Shown here: positions 43,069 to 51,982 of the stretch, piece after piece
How positions within the stretch are numbered: position 1 is the stretch's first letter
Layout: every line of letters begins with the position of its first letter
The notes under the pieces: generated by a model
Seen by the model: only the letters and a program-made list of their open reading frames with translations
The model's database searches: none
What the model was told of the DNA's origin: nothing
Program-made: the position numbers and the translations under genes
From: an uncultured Bacteroides sp.
Lineage (GTDB): Bacteria > Bacteroidota > Bacteroidia > Bacteroidales > Bacteroidaceae
Reading direction: 5' to 3'
NCBI GenBank assembly: GCA_900766005.1
Contig: CAAFTU010000086.1
Coordinates: forward strand, 1-58,122
Length of the DNA: 58,122 nucleotides

Positions 43069-45360
43069 ATGAAAAGGATTTATTTTATATTAGGAATAGT
43101 TGCTGCATTGTGTTTATCTGTACAAGCACAACATTTGGCTCCTGATTTTCCTAATTGGTCTCGTGCTGAAAAGATGTCTGCCGATTCATTGGAAAAATGC
43201 ATGGAGCATAGGCGATTTTATCCATCTTGGATTGAAGGTACGTCTTCATTCTATTACTACGTGAAAGAAGGGGATGTGATTTGTCATTATCTGGTTAATG
43301 CCAAGACTGGTAAGAGAACTAATTTAATAAAAGATAATGAACGTTTTGTGCAGCAATATGCGGCAATAACTGGAGATACCTTAGATAAAAATCGTTTGTT
43401 TATCTACGGATATCGTTTTAAGGATAAAGACTTGAGCTGTTTTTATTTGAGAAAGAAAGGAAAGTTGATGAGGTATGATATCCGGCGTGGACAATTATAT
43501 GTAATAGCCCAACCTCTTACATCTGAATCTAAGCGTTTAAGGAGTATTAAAACATGTCATAGCTCAGACTCTTTGTTTACAATGATGGGAGGAGGATATG
43601 ATTTGTTTATCCGTGATAATCGTGATGGAAGTGTCAGCCGTGTGACGGCTGATGGCAAGGAAGATGCGGCTTATACTTATCGATTTAGCCGGGATACTTT
43701 GCCTGAAAATAGCAGAGGATTTTGGTTAGGGCATCGTTATGTACAGTTAATGCAAGATATGAGTCAAGTAGAAGAGCTTTCCTTGATTCATTCGTTAACT
43801 AAACAAAGACCGAAGATAAGCTCTTTCAAGATGCCGATGCCGGGAGATGCTGGCGTACGTCAATATCATCTTTACTGGTATGATGCCGATCGAAAAGAAG
43901 GTAAGAGATTGCCTATCTATAAGTATCCTGATCAAACAGTTGAACTGAATTATTATCGTTCAATGGAATCGCTTTATTTTGTGCGAAAAAGCCGTAAAGC
44001 AGATCGGGTGGACTTGTGTCGGGTAAACGTGCAGGATGGCAGTATCACAGAATTGATTTCAGAAGAATGTAAGCCGCATATGAACTTGAGTCTGTTCAAT
44101 TATCATATTATAGAGGATGGAAAATTTTTTATTTGGTGGTCTGAACGGACAGGTAAGGGAAATTATTATTTATATGACAGCCAAGGCAAGTTGTTGAATC
44201 GTATTACGCAAGGCGAAGCTCTTGTAGCAGGTAATGTCCTACATATTGATACCTTACGTCGGTCATTGATTTTCGCTGGTTATGGAAATGAACGAGGCAT
44301 AAATCCGTATTATCGTTTTTACTATCGTGTTAATTGGAATGGAACTAATCAGCAGTTGCTTACTCCGGGTAATGGTACTCATGAACTGAAACTGAGTGAT
44401 GACAAGCAGTATGCAGTTGATGTCTATTCTCGAATGGATATGGCTCCAGTTATGCAGACAGTGTCGGTGGCTCATCCAAATCGGTGTTTTCAAATCGATC
44501 AAGTGGATTTGACCGAATTGAAAAATCAAGGTTGGATTCCGCCAACTATGCTTAAGTTGAAAGCAGCTGATGGTGTAACAGATTTGTATGGACTGATGTA
44601 TGTGCCCACAGATTTGGATTCAAATAAGAAATATCCGATTATTAGCAATGTATATCCTGGGCCGCAGGATGATCAGATACCTCATTCATTTACTCTTGAT
44701 GATAACGGCAACCAGTCGCTTGCAGAATTGGGATTTGTAGTTATCAATGTGGCTGCTCGAGGTAGTTCTCCGTTGAGAGGGCGTGATTTTTATACGTTCG
44801 GTTATGGTAACTTGCGTGATTATCCGTTGGCTGACGATAAGCATGTTATTCAAGAACTGGGCAGGATGTATTCGTTTATTGATTTGGATAGAGTGGGAAT
44901 TTATGGACATTCAGGAGGTGCTTTTCAGACGGTAGCGGCTATGCTTACTTATCCTGATTTTTACAAAGTGGGAGTAGCTGCATCTGGCAATTACGATAAT
45001 AATATATATATTCAATGGTGGGGAGAAACTTTTCATGGATTGGAAGAAAAAATAGATAAAAAAACGGGAAAAACAGTTTTTTCAATCCAGATTCCTACTA
45101 ATATGGAATTGGCAAAGAACTTAAAGGGGCGTTTAATGCTTCTTACGGGAGATGTAGACAAGAATGTACCTCCTTCTTGTACGTATCGGATGGCGAATGC
45201 ATTGATTCAAGCCAACAAGCGTTTCGACATGTTCGTTCTTCCCGGGAAGGACCATGGAGTGATGTGTCCGTATTATCAAAATTTGATACGTTATTATTTT
45301 GTTGAGAATCTGTTGCAACCAACAGAGCGTCACATTGATATAGTAAATCATAGTTATTAA
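43069..45360 (+). CDS. S9-family prolyl oligopeptidase/DPP-IV-type serine peptidase, exported
   Basis: The 763-residue product has a signal peptide ending VQAQ, an N-terminal propeller typical of DPP-IV and a C-terminal alpha/beta-hydrolase. The nucleophile elbow GHSGG gives Ser615; the acid and base are about Asp697 (GDVDKNVPP) and His729 (KDHGV). Such enzymes release di- or tripeptides from N-termini, often after proline or alanine. It starts seven bases after the subtilase stop and precedes the SusC gene by 17 bases. Together they form an endopeptidase-exopeptidase pair feeding a SusCD importer. The exact cleavage preference cannot be read. Confidence 0.92.
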   Translation: MKRIYFILGIVAALCLSVQAQHLAPDFPNWSRAEKMSADSLEKCMEHRRFYPSWIEGTSSFYYYVKEGDVICHYLVNAKTGKRTNLIKDNERFVQQYAAITGDTLDKNRLFIYGYRFKDKDLSCFYLRKKGKLMRYDIRRGQLYVIAQPLTSESKRLRSIKTCHSSDSLFTMMGGGYDLFIRDNRDGSVSRVTADGKEDAAYTYRFSRDTLPENSRGFWLGHRYVQLMQDMSQVEELSLIHSLTKQRPKISSFKMPMPGDAGVRQYHLYWYDADRKEGKRLPIYKYPDQTVELNYYRSMESLYFVRKSRKADRVDLCRVNVQDGSITELISEECKPHMNLSLFNYHIIEDGKFFIWWSERTGKGNYYLYDSQGKLLNRITQGEALVAGNVLHIDTLRRSLIFAGYGNERGINPYYRFYYRVNWNGTNQQLLTPGNGTHELKLSDDKQYAVDVYSRMDMAPVMQTVSVAHPNRCFQIDQVDLTELKNQGWIPPTMLKLKAADGVTDLYGLMYVPTDLDSNKKYPIISNVYPGPQDDQIPHSFTLDDNGNQSLAELGFVVINVAARGSSPLRGRDFYTFGYGNLRDYPLADDKHVIQELGRMYSFIDLDRVGIYGHSGGAFQTVAAMLTYPDFYKVGVAASGNYDNNIYIQWWGETFHGLEEKIDKKTGKTVFSIQIPTNMELAKNLKGRLMLLTGDVDKNVPPSCTYRMANALIQANKRFDMFVLPGKDHGVMCPYYQNLIRYYFVENLLQPTERHIDIVNHSY

Positions 45361-45377
45361 CCCTAATTTGTGTGCTT

Positions 45378-48300
45378 ATGAGGTATCAAAAAACTGCCAG
45401 ATTTTTTCTGTTATTTTGTTTCTGCTGCATAACAGCTGTGCTGTATGCGCAAGAACCACAAGGTGACGCAATGATCTTGGTTAAAGTGAAAGTGGTAGAT
45501 GCAGACAGGTATCCTTTGCCGGGTGCTACTGTGCAGATTGCCGGAAAGAAACAGGGCGTAGTAGCCGATGAGCATGGCGATCTGTCTTTGTATGTAGAAA
45601 AAAATGCGGAAATTGTATTTAAGTATCTTGGCATGAAACCACTTACGATGAAGGTGATAAAGCCGTTGAGCGGATACATTACTTTACAAGATGAAACATC
45701 AGAATTGGATCAGGTGGTGGTGACTGGGTATCAGCGTACTACCAAACGACGTTCTACAGGTTCGTTGGCTACGCTGACGGCTAAAGACTTGGAAGGAGCG
45801 CCAACGGCCAACCTTGATATGTTGATGCAGGGTAAAGTGGCTGGTATGGACGTGAAGGCATTGTCTGGCCGTCCGGGAGAAACGGCCAAGGTAAGAATCC
45901 GTGGTACCAATACCATTACCGGTAATGCAGAACCGTTGTGGGTCGTAGATGGTGTTCCTTTGCAGAAAGACATTCCGAATGTTTCTAGCAGTCAGGTAAA
46001 AGCCGGCGATTTTAATGATATTTTTACGAATGGTATATCAGGGATTAATCCGAATGACATCGAATCCATCACTGTTTTGAAAGATGCATCTGCAGCTGCT
46101 ATTTACGGTTCGCGTGCAGCAGGCGGTGTCATCGTGGTAACTACCAAACGAGGTAAGGAGGGAAAAATGCATATCAATTATTCTGCCAACGTATCAGTAG
46201 TGACCAGTCCTCCAGGTGATGCTAACCTGATGAATTCGCAGGAAAAATTGGCTTGGGAGCAGGAACTGTGGGATGAATTTTCTGCTGGAAAGTTTGCTAA
46301 GAAACAGCGTTATCCAGTGATTGGTGCAGTCGGCATGATTCGTTCTGGTTATGGTCCTTATGCCAACATGACGGTAGAACAACAGGATGCAGAGATTGCT
46401 CGTTTGGGACAACATACCACAAACTGGTTTGACGAGTTGTTTCAAAATTCAGTGTCCAATAGCCACAACCTTTCGCTTTCGGGGGGTACCGAAAAAAATA
46501 CTTATTATATATCCTTAGGTTATATGAAGAATAAGGGTTTACTGAAGCGCGATGAGTATAATCGTTACAATGTAAATGCTAAGATCGATATGAAGCCGAA
46601 TAAGCGGGTCAAGTTGGGCTTTTCAGCCGATTTGTCTATGCAAAAATCCGAATCTCCTTCACTGAATGTAGATCCGTTTAAGTATGCTTATTTTGCCAAT
46701 CCGTATGAAAGGGTATATAATGAAGATGGTTCTTATGCGGCCGACCAAACATTTTATGCACTGACTCATATTAATGGTTCGTATGAGAGAAAATTGCCTA
46801 AGGGAGGGTACAATATTTTCCGTGAATTAAACGAGACATTGAACGAGACGAAGAATTTATCGGCCACTATTATAGCCAATCTATCAGTGAATATCCTTGA
46901 TAATTTTTCTTTTGAAGGGTTAGCTTCATACGGATATGTCAATAATAACTCCGATAATATTAATGGTAAAAATACTTATGCAGCTTGGATAGATCGTCCG
47001 TTTGAAGGAACTATGAGCGATTTGTCAGATCGTACTTACGGTTCTATTACTCAGACTTCTGCATACAATACGAATTATAACTTGCGTGGACAGTTTCATT
47101 ATTTCAATACGTTTGCTGATCATCATTATGTTAGTGCTTTGTTGGGTGCTGAAATCAGAGGACAATACTCCAAGAGTATTTATGAAAAACGCTACGGATA
47201 TGATCCGGTTTCGGGTAATTCATCTATACCGGTTTATCCAGAAAATATGAATGTGGGTTATAGTGATCTACTTTCTTATGCTTCTATTATCGACGGTTTG
47301 TCTGGACAGAGTATTTCTGAAGAGACTTTTGCGTCTTTCTATTTTTCATTGGATTATGTATTTAAGCAACGTTATATCTTAAGTTTGACTGGACGTACTG
47401 ATGGATCGAATAATTTTGGTAGTAAAGAGCAGTTTAATCCTACTGGATCGGTAGGTCTTTCTTGGAATATAGATCAGGAATCGTTTATGGAATCATTGAA
47501 GCCTGTTGTAAGTACCTTGTCTTTGCGGGCTGCATTAGGGTATACAGGAAATATCAATAAGTCTGTTTATCCGCAGTTGGTGATGGATTACAATACGGCT
47601 TTCAGGAAAGCAAATGATGAATACTATCGTATGGGATGGCTTAAGAATGCACCGAATCCGAAGTTGCGCTGGGAAAAGACTCGAGATATGAAAGTGTCAT
47701 TGGATGTAGGTTTGTTTGATAACCGTTTGCGGTTGCAGGGTGAGTTGTATGACCGACGTACGCGAGATGCAGTGACCAGTGTCCCAGTGGTGTATACTAC
47801 CGGTTTCTCTTTACAGAGTTACAATACATCTGAATTGTTGAATCAGGGAGTTGAGTTGACCCTGAGTGCGGATGTGTTGAAGACAAAAGACTGGCGTTTC
47901 TCCCTTAGCGGAAACATTGCATACAACCGTAACAAATTGTTGAAGTATGATTCTCCAAATGGCAGTATCTTCAATTCCAATTATGTGGGTTATCCTCTGA
48001 ATTCGATTGTGAGCGGTATGGTCACTGGTATAGATTCTAAATTAGGTATATATACTTATGCAGTTCGTCCGGATGTGGTGATGTCAACCGCAGCCGACCG
48101 GGCATTGGCACAGAATTATGCGTTTTATTTGGGCACTAGTAATGCTCCGACAAATGGTGGATATTCCATATCTGTTTCTTATAAAAACTTGTCATTGAGT
48201 ATGGGTGGTTCGTATTCATTTGGGGGCAAGGTGCTGAATAATATTACGTGTCCGGTGTCGTATAGCAGTCTGGATGGTAGTGTGATTGAACGTGTACCAA

Positions 48301-48695
48301 CTCAGCAGAATGACCTTTACACTAATCACTTGAATGTAACGAAAGATCGTGTAAACCGTTGGACACCAAATAATCCGATTACCAATGGTTATCCGCGTAT
48401 CATCGATGCATATGGCGATTACTTGGGATTGAATAATTTCATGGTGACGAGTGAGAGCATCACCCGTGCATCGATGATGGAAAATGTATCTTATTTTAAA
48501 CTTAATTCTATTTTGTTGGGTTATAATTTCCAAGGTGAGTGGCTTAAACGTGCACGTATAAGTTCGCTGTCTTTTTCGTTTGCAGTAAACAATATCTTTA
48601 CTATAACCAATTATTCAGGCATTGACCCAGAAACTCCCGGAGCAGTGTACCCCGTACCGCGTACTTTCTCTATGGGGGTGTCTGTAGGATTTTAA
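45378..48695 (+). CDS. SusC/RagA-family TonB-linked outer-membrane transporter
   Basis: The 1105-residue product has a signal peptide ending LYAQ and a carboxypeptidase-like domain (about 38-110, PLPGATVQIAG and EIVFKYLGMKPL). It lacks an STN domain. The plug follows (LDQVVVTGYQRTTKRRSTGS, VRIRGTNTITGNAEPLWVVDGVP, ITVLKDASAAAIYGSRAAGG) and then a barrel ending in an aromatic strand. A GTG six bases upstream is possible, but ATG 45378 gives the better signal peptide. Because it follows two peptidases, the imported ligand is probably peptide, as for RagAB of Porphyromonas gingivalis. Confidence 0.94.
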   Translation: MRYQKTARFFLLFCFCCITAVLYAQEPQGDAMILVKVKVVDADRYPLPGATVQIAGKKQGVVADEHGDLSLYVEKNAEIVFKYLGMKPLTMKVIKPLSGYITLQDETSELDQVVVTGYQRTTKRRSTGSLATLTAKDLEGAPTANLDMLMQGKVAGMDVKALSGRPGETAKVRIRGTNTITGNAEPLWVVDGVPLQKDIPNVSSSQVKAGDFNDIFTNGISGINPNDIESITVLKDASAAAIYGSRAAGGVIVVTTKRGKEGKMHINYSANVSVVTSPPGDANLMNSQEKLAWEQELWDEFSAGKFAKKQRYPVIGAVGMIRSGYGPYANMTVEQQDAEIARLGQHTTNWFDELFQNSVSNSHNLSLSGGTEKNTYYISLGYMKNKGLLKRDEYNRYNVNAKIDMKPNKRVKLGFSADLSMQKSESPSLNVDPFKYAYFANPYERVYNEDGSYAADQTFYALTHINGSYERKLPKGGYNIFRELNETLNETKNLSATIIANLSVNILDNFSFEGLASYGYVNNNSDNINGKNTYAAWIDRPFEGTMSDLSDRTYGSITQTSAYNTNYNLRGQFHYFNTFADHHYVSALLGAEIRGQYSKSIYEKRYGYDPVSGNSSIPVYPENMNVGYSDLLSYASIIDGLSGQSISEETFASFYFSLDYVFKQRYILSLTGRTDGSNNFGSKEQFNPTGSVGLSWNIDQESFMESLKPVVSTLSLRAALGYTGNINKSVYPQLVMDYNTAFRKANDEYYRMGWLKNAPNPKLRWEKTRDMKVSLDVGLFDNRLRLQGELYDRRTRDAVTSVPVVYTTGFSLQSYNTSELLNQGVELTLSADVLKTKDWRFSLSGNIAYNRNKLLKYDSPNGSIFNSNYVGYPLNSIVSGMVTGIDSKLGIYTYAVRPDVVMSTAADRALAQNYAFYLGTSNAPTNGGYSISVSYKNLSLSMGGSYSFGGKVLNNITCPVSYSSLDGSVIERVPTQQNDLYTNHLNVTKDRVNRWTPNNPITNGYPRIIDAYGDYLGLNNFMVTSESITRASMMENVSYFKLNSILLGYNFQGEWLKRARISSLSFSFAVNNIFTITNYSGIDPETPGAVYPVPRTFSMGVSVGF

Positions 48696-48707
48696 ATGAT
48701 TTAGTGT

Positions 48708-50117
48708 ATGAAAAAAATTAATATATTTTTAGCAAGTGTCATGGTACTTATGAGTACGTCTTGCAATAGTTATTTGGATATCAAACCATATGGGCGGACT
48801 ATCCCTAAAACTGCAGAGGAGTTTTCTGCATTGATTCACAACCGTTTGAATACCATTGATCTTGGAGCTGATGCTTATTTGGTGGGAAATGCCAGTCAGT
48901 TTATTTCGTGGGATGCGGCTTGCGGCGATGATTTCGAAACGTGTCTGACAGGTTCAGGGGCCCGTTCGCTTGAAACGTATGTTGGTAATTTTGTAGGTTC
49001 CATGAAATATCAGAATGCTTATCGTACATTGTATGAATACATTCGTGATTGTAACATTGTGCTTAATGAGATGAAGGAGTCGGGCACTTTGGAATCAGAT
49101 AAAATACGGAGTGTGGCTTATGCTATTCGTGGGGTGGCATATTACCAGTTGATGCGTTTGTATTGCGAAGCTCCGCGGGCGGGTGAGTTTGATAAACAGT
49201 TGGGATTACCGCTTGTGATGACATTCGACATGGAAGAAAGACCATTGCGTAGCAATTTGGAAACGACCATTCTTCAGATTGAAAGTGATTTGAAGAAAGC
49301 GGCTGGTTACCATCTGACCGATGATATGTTCCGATTTACGGAAGATGTGGTGAAAGGTTATCTAGCTCGGCTGTATTTTTGGACCGAGCAGTGGAATAAA
49401 GCCTTGCCTTTGGCGCAGGAATTGCTGGCCAGTCATCCTTTGTTGGAAGGAGAATCCTATAAAGCAATGATGAACAATGCATTCGAATTGGCAGGCAACC
49501 AGTTAATCAAGGCTTATCGTTCGATGAGTAGTACTACTGGAAATGAATTGTCGGGGGTAACCACGGTGCTGGAAGCTCGTCCGGTGAGTCTTCGCTTTCT
49601 GAGTGCTTTTACAGAGTCTGAAAAGGCTACTGATGTGCGTTATGATTTATGGGTCAATAGTAAGCGGCAGGCTAAAAAGGTGTTCTTCTGTGGCATGCGG
49701 GCAGCTGAATTTAAGTTGATAGAAGCGGAGTGTTGGTATCATCTTAATGAAACAGATAAGGCTCTGAAGGCTGTTAATGAATTGCGGGCACATCGTATCA
49801 GCAATTATGTTGCGGTAACTGAAGATAACTTGCCTGCACTGACAGAAAAGGAAATTATCAAGGTGGATGCCAAGGGAGAGGCATTGACACCATTGCTGGG
49901 CTTTATTTTGCAGGAACGCAGAAAGGAATTGTTCTTGGAAGGCGACCGTTTTTTTGAACAGAAACGCAACGGATCACCTGCTTTTGCTACTATGTTTAAC
50001 GGTTTAACGTATGTGACGCAAAGTTACATGTACACTTTCCCTATTCCGTTACATGATATTGACTTGAATAGCGGGTTGGTGCAGAATCCGGGTTACACAG
50101 AAATTGAAAATAATTAA
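48708..50117 (+). CDS. SusD/RagB-family surface substrate-binding lipoprotein
   Basis: The 469-residue product has a lipoprotein signal (MSTSC, Cys19), the SusD opening SYLDIKPYGRTIPKTAEEFS, TPR-like helices (AIRGVAYYQLMRLYCEAP, then YLARLYFWTEQWNKALPLA) and the C-terminal signature LQERRKELFLEGDRFFEQKR. It captures ligand above the SusC barrel encoded 12 bases upstream. It is the partner of the peptidase-linked transporter. Confidence 0.94.
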   Translation: MKKINIFLASVMVLMSTSCNSYLDIKPYGRTIPKTAEEFSALIHNRLNTIDLGADAYLVGNASQFISWDAACGDDFETCLTGSGARSLETYVGNFVGSMKYQNAYRTLYEYIRDCNIVLNEMKESGTLESDKIRSVAYAIRGVAYYQLMRLYCEAPRAGEFDKQLGLPLVMTFDMEERPLRSNLETTILQIESDLKKAAGYHLTDDMFRFTEDVVKGYLARLYFWTEQWNKALPLAQELLASHPLLEGESYKAMMNNAFELAGNQLIKAYRSMSSTTGNELSGVTTVLEARPVSLRFLSAFTESEKATDVRYDLWVNSKRQAKKVFFCGMRAAEFKLIEAECWYHLNETDKALKAVNELRAHRISNYVAVTEDNLPALTEKEIIKVDAKGEALTPLLGFILQERRKELFLEGDRFFEQKRNGSPAFATMFNGLTYVTQSYMYTFPIPLHDIDLNSGLVQNPGYTEIENN

Positions 50118-50132
50118 AGAAAGGAGTACGCG

Positions 50133-50357
50133 ATGAAAAAACAATTGATATATCGTCCATGGGTGATTGTGATAAGTTTGTTGGTTGCTGGGCTGTTTTA
50201 CACTTCTTGTGAGGACTATGATGAGTTGCCGCCTCAGTCGGATACAAATTATTCGAATAAGATTTATAAAGTGGCGAGTCCTACAGTGATGGATGAGGAA
50301 GAAATAGAACTCTATAATGCCATAAAGGCTGAGTATGAAGCTGGAACGAAAAGCTAA
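50133..50357 (+). CDS. Small lipoprotein of the peptidase-SusCD operon, unknown function
   Basis: The 74-residue product has a signal peptide with lipobox YTSC (Cys26), leaving a mature chain of only about 49 residues, rich in Asp, Glu and Tyr. It lies 15 bases after susD and 15 before the Calx-beta lipoprotein, so it is co-transcribed. It is too short for a binding domain; it may be a structural surface subunit like the small lipoproteins found in some SusCD complexes. That role is inference. Confidence 0.7.
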   Translation: MKKQLIYRPWVIVISLLVAGLFYTSCEDYDELPPQSDTNYSNKIYKVASPTVMDEEEIELYNAIKAEYEAGTKS

Positions 50358-50372
50358 TAGATAACTGATTAA

Positions 50373-51629
50373 ATGAGAAATAGTATGAATAAGTTAGGTC
50401 TCTATGTATTTGCAATAGTAGGCATGATGTGTTTGCTCGCAGCATGCTCGTCGGATGATGATAAGGGCGCATTGCCCCAAATTTATATCGACCAGCCTTT
50501 CTATACGCTTGCAAAAGGAAGTGTAGAAGTGAAAGTGAAGATAGATAAAGCACCGGATGTAGATGTAACTATTCCGGTTGGTTTTGGCGGTACAGCGGTT
50601 GAAGGTGTTGATTTCACAGTGCCGCAGGCTGCTGTAACTTTCAAGGCGGGTGCAACTGAGGCTTCTTTTGTATTGCAGCGTATCGACGAAAATATAGGTG
50701 ATGACAATAAAGAACTGTATGTGAACTTGCAAAAAGCGCCTGTTGGTTTTTCTTTGGGAGTGATGAATTACGCTTCAGTGACATTGTTGAGTAGCAATGG
50801 GGCTATTATGTCTTTCAGTGAGTCCCAAGGTAAGGTGGGGTTCAATGCAGATTTTGAAATCCAATTGTCTACCATGAAGGGAGGTAGTCATAAGGTGAAA
50901 GTGGATACAAGTTTTCCTTTGGTGGTAGATGAAAGTTCCACAGCAGTCGAAGGAGAACATTTTGAGTTCGTGGGAGGCTCGGTTGCTACGGTGAAGCGTA
51001 ATAAGAACAAAGGTGTTTTTTCTGTTAAAATGCTAAAGAAAGAAGAAGGCAAGGACAAACTGGTGATTCGTTTTTCGAATAAAGATGGATATGCTTTTGG
51101 CAGTAACGCTGTTATGACTATTTTGTTGAAAGGGCCTGATGTGTTTACCGGCACATGGGCATTTAAGCAGATTACGAATCTTGATCTGTTCGAATCATAT
51201 GGTGTGGAAGATATGAGTAAAGCCCCTAAGGGTACGCCTGCCGATCAGATTATTTTTGAAGGTGATTCCTATGAGGAATACGTCTTTACTTCGAATATAA
51301 CCGGCGACTTAAGAAATTACTTTGGCAACAGTACCCGAAAGATAACGTTTAAGGAAGAAGCTGATAAAAACTTCCAGGAATTATGGAAGAATGTCAAGGT
51401 TTCTGTATTGGAAATACCGGATATTAATATCAACTTCTCGGCTACTTATGAAGAGAAGCGTGCCGCATTGGTCGGTTTCCGTTTAGTGGAGGTTGACGGG
51501 AAGGAAATGTTGGAATGTACGTTGGATGATTTTGCTCCGAAACAACCGGATTTCGGCGCTACCATTTATGAATTTATGGGCAGTATGCTCGATGCTCCAT
51601 TCCGCATCTTGTTTACTCGCGTAAAGTAA
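50373..51629 (+). CDS. Lipoprotein with Calx-beta-like domain, SusCD-associated
   Basis: The 418-residue product has lipobox LAAC (Cys25). Residues about 40-135 look like a Calx-beta domain (VKVKIDKAPDVDVTIPVGF, AVEGVDFTV, DDNKELYVNL), a second beta-sandwich follows, and the C-terminal part (about 255-418) is of unrecognised fold. A start four codons further in (50385) is also plausible. It closes the operon before the terminator at 51643. It is likely a surface ligand-binding accessory. Confidence 0.75.
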   Translation: MRNSMNKLGLYVFAIVGMMCLLAACSSDDDKGALPQIYIDQPFYTLAKGSVEVKVKIDKAPDVDVTIPVGFGGTAVEGVDFTVPQAAVTFKAGATEASFVLQRIDENIGDDNKELYVNLQKAPVGFSLGVMNYASVTLLSSNGAIMSFSESQGKVGFNADFEIQLSTMKGGSHKVKVDTSFPLVVDESSTAVEGEHFEFVGGSVATVKRNKNKGVFSVKMLKKEEGKDKLVIRFSNKDGYAFGSNAVMTILLKGPDVFTGTWAFKQITNLDLFESYGVEDMSKAPKGTPADQIIFEGDSYEEYVFTSNITGDLRNYFGNSTRKITFKEEADKNFQELWKNVKVSVLEIPDININFSATYEEKRAALVGFRLVEVDGKEMLECTLDDFAPKQPDFGATIYEFMGSMLDAPFRILFTRVK

Positions 51630-51642
51630 GTGTATAAAAAGT

Positions 51643-51677
51643 GCTTTGTTACCGATGTTGGTAGCAGGGCCTTTTTT
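51643..51677 (+). terminator. Intrinsic terminator of the peptidase-SusCD operon
   Basis: GCTTTGTTACC (51643-51653) pairs with GGTAGCAGGGC (51660-51670), allowing G-U pairs, followed by CTTTTTT. Confidence 0.85.
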
Positions 51678-51741
51678 ATTTGAAGTTTTATCTATGATGG
51701 TTTGTGCCGGTGTATTCAGCTAAAAAAAGTGGGGCTTTCGT

Positions 51742-51772
51742 TTTGCCATGTGCAAAATAAGTCGTTACTTTG
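51742..51772 (+). promoter_or_regulatory. carB leader promoter
   Basis: TTTG (51742-51745) and TTACTTTG (51765-51772) are separated by exactly 19 bases. The -7 element differs from consensus only at its second base. Transcription should start near 51780, giving a leader of about 200 bases before carB. Confidence 0.7.
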
Positions 51773-51792
51773 CATAAATTTTAATAGAGACA

Positions 51793-51903
51793 ATGATTCA
51801 GCAAGAAACAAGAAGTAAATACCACCTCTATTCGAATGTTTTACATTCGCAGGTAGCGGGTTTCTCTTTTTTCTTGAGAAACGATATTTTAGTTCTTTGG
51901 TAA
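51793..51903 (+). CDS. Candidate 36-codon leader peptide upstream of carB
   Basis: An ATG at 51793, about 13 bases after the predicted transcription start, opens a 36-codon frame that begins MIQQETRSKYHLYSN and ends in TAA at 51901-51903. Its middle covers a hairpin (CGAATGT 51833-51839 with ACATTCG 51843-51849) and a U-rich tract (51861-51875) encoding FSFFL. The stop codon touches the first base of a terminator stem. A ribosome finishing this frame would cover that stem's 5' arm, the arrangement used in pyrBI-type attenuation. Arginine codons are not enriched, so arginine sensing by stalling is less likely. A chance open frame of this length is possible. Confidence 0.5.
   Translation: MIQQETRSKYHLYSNVLHSQVAGFSFFLRNDILVLW
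51860..51882 (+). promoter_or_regulatory. U-rich hairpin in the carB leader
   Basis: GTTTCTC (51860-51866) and GAGAAAC (51876-51882) are exact complements around the loop TTTTTTCTT. With the upstream hairpin at 51833-51849 it could pause RNA polymerase, and the run of U residues would make elongation sensitive to the UTP level. Confidence 0.6.
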
Positions 51904-51940
51904 TGCGTTAATCCTTTTTTAAGGGTAACGCATTTTTTTT
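51902..51940 (+). terminator. Intrinsic terminator inside the carB leader (attenuator)
   Basis: AATGCGTTA (51902-51910) pairs perfectly with TAACGCATT (51926-51934), followed by a run of eight Ts ending at 51940. It lies between the carB promoter and the carB ATG at 51983, so by position it must act as an attenuator unless read-through is constitutive. Confidence 0.85.
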
Positions 51941-51982
51941 ATAAATAAATTGGGAAAACAACTTTATAAAACAACATAAGAT

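Noticed and set aside
51793..51903. Arginine-codon stalling as the mechanism for the carB leader
   Set aside because: Only two arginine codons occur in the 36-codon frame and they are not clustered, so amino-acid stalling on arginine is less likely than nucleotide sensing.
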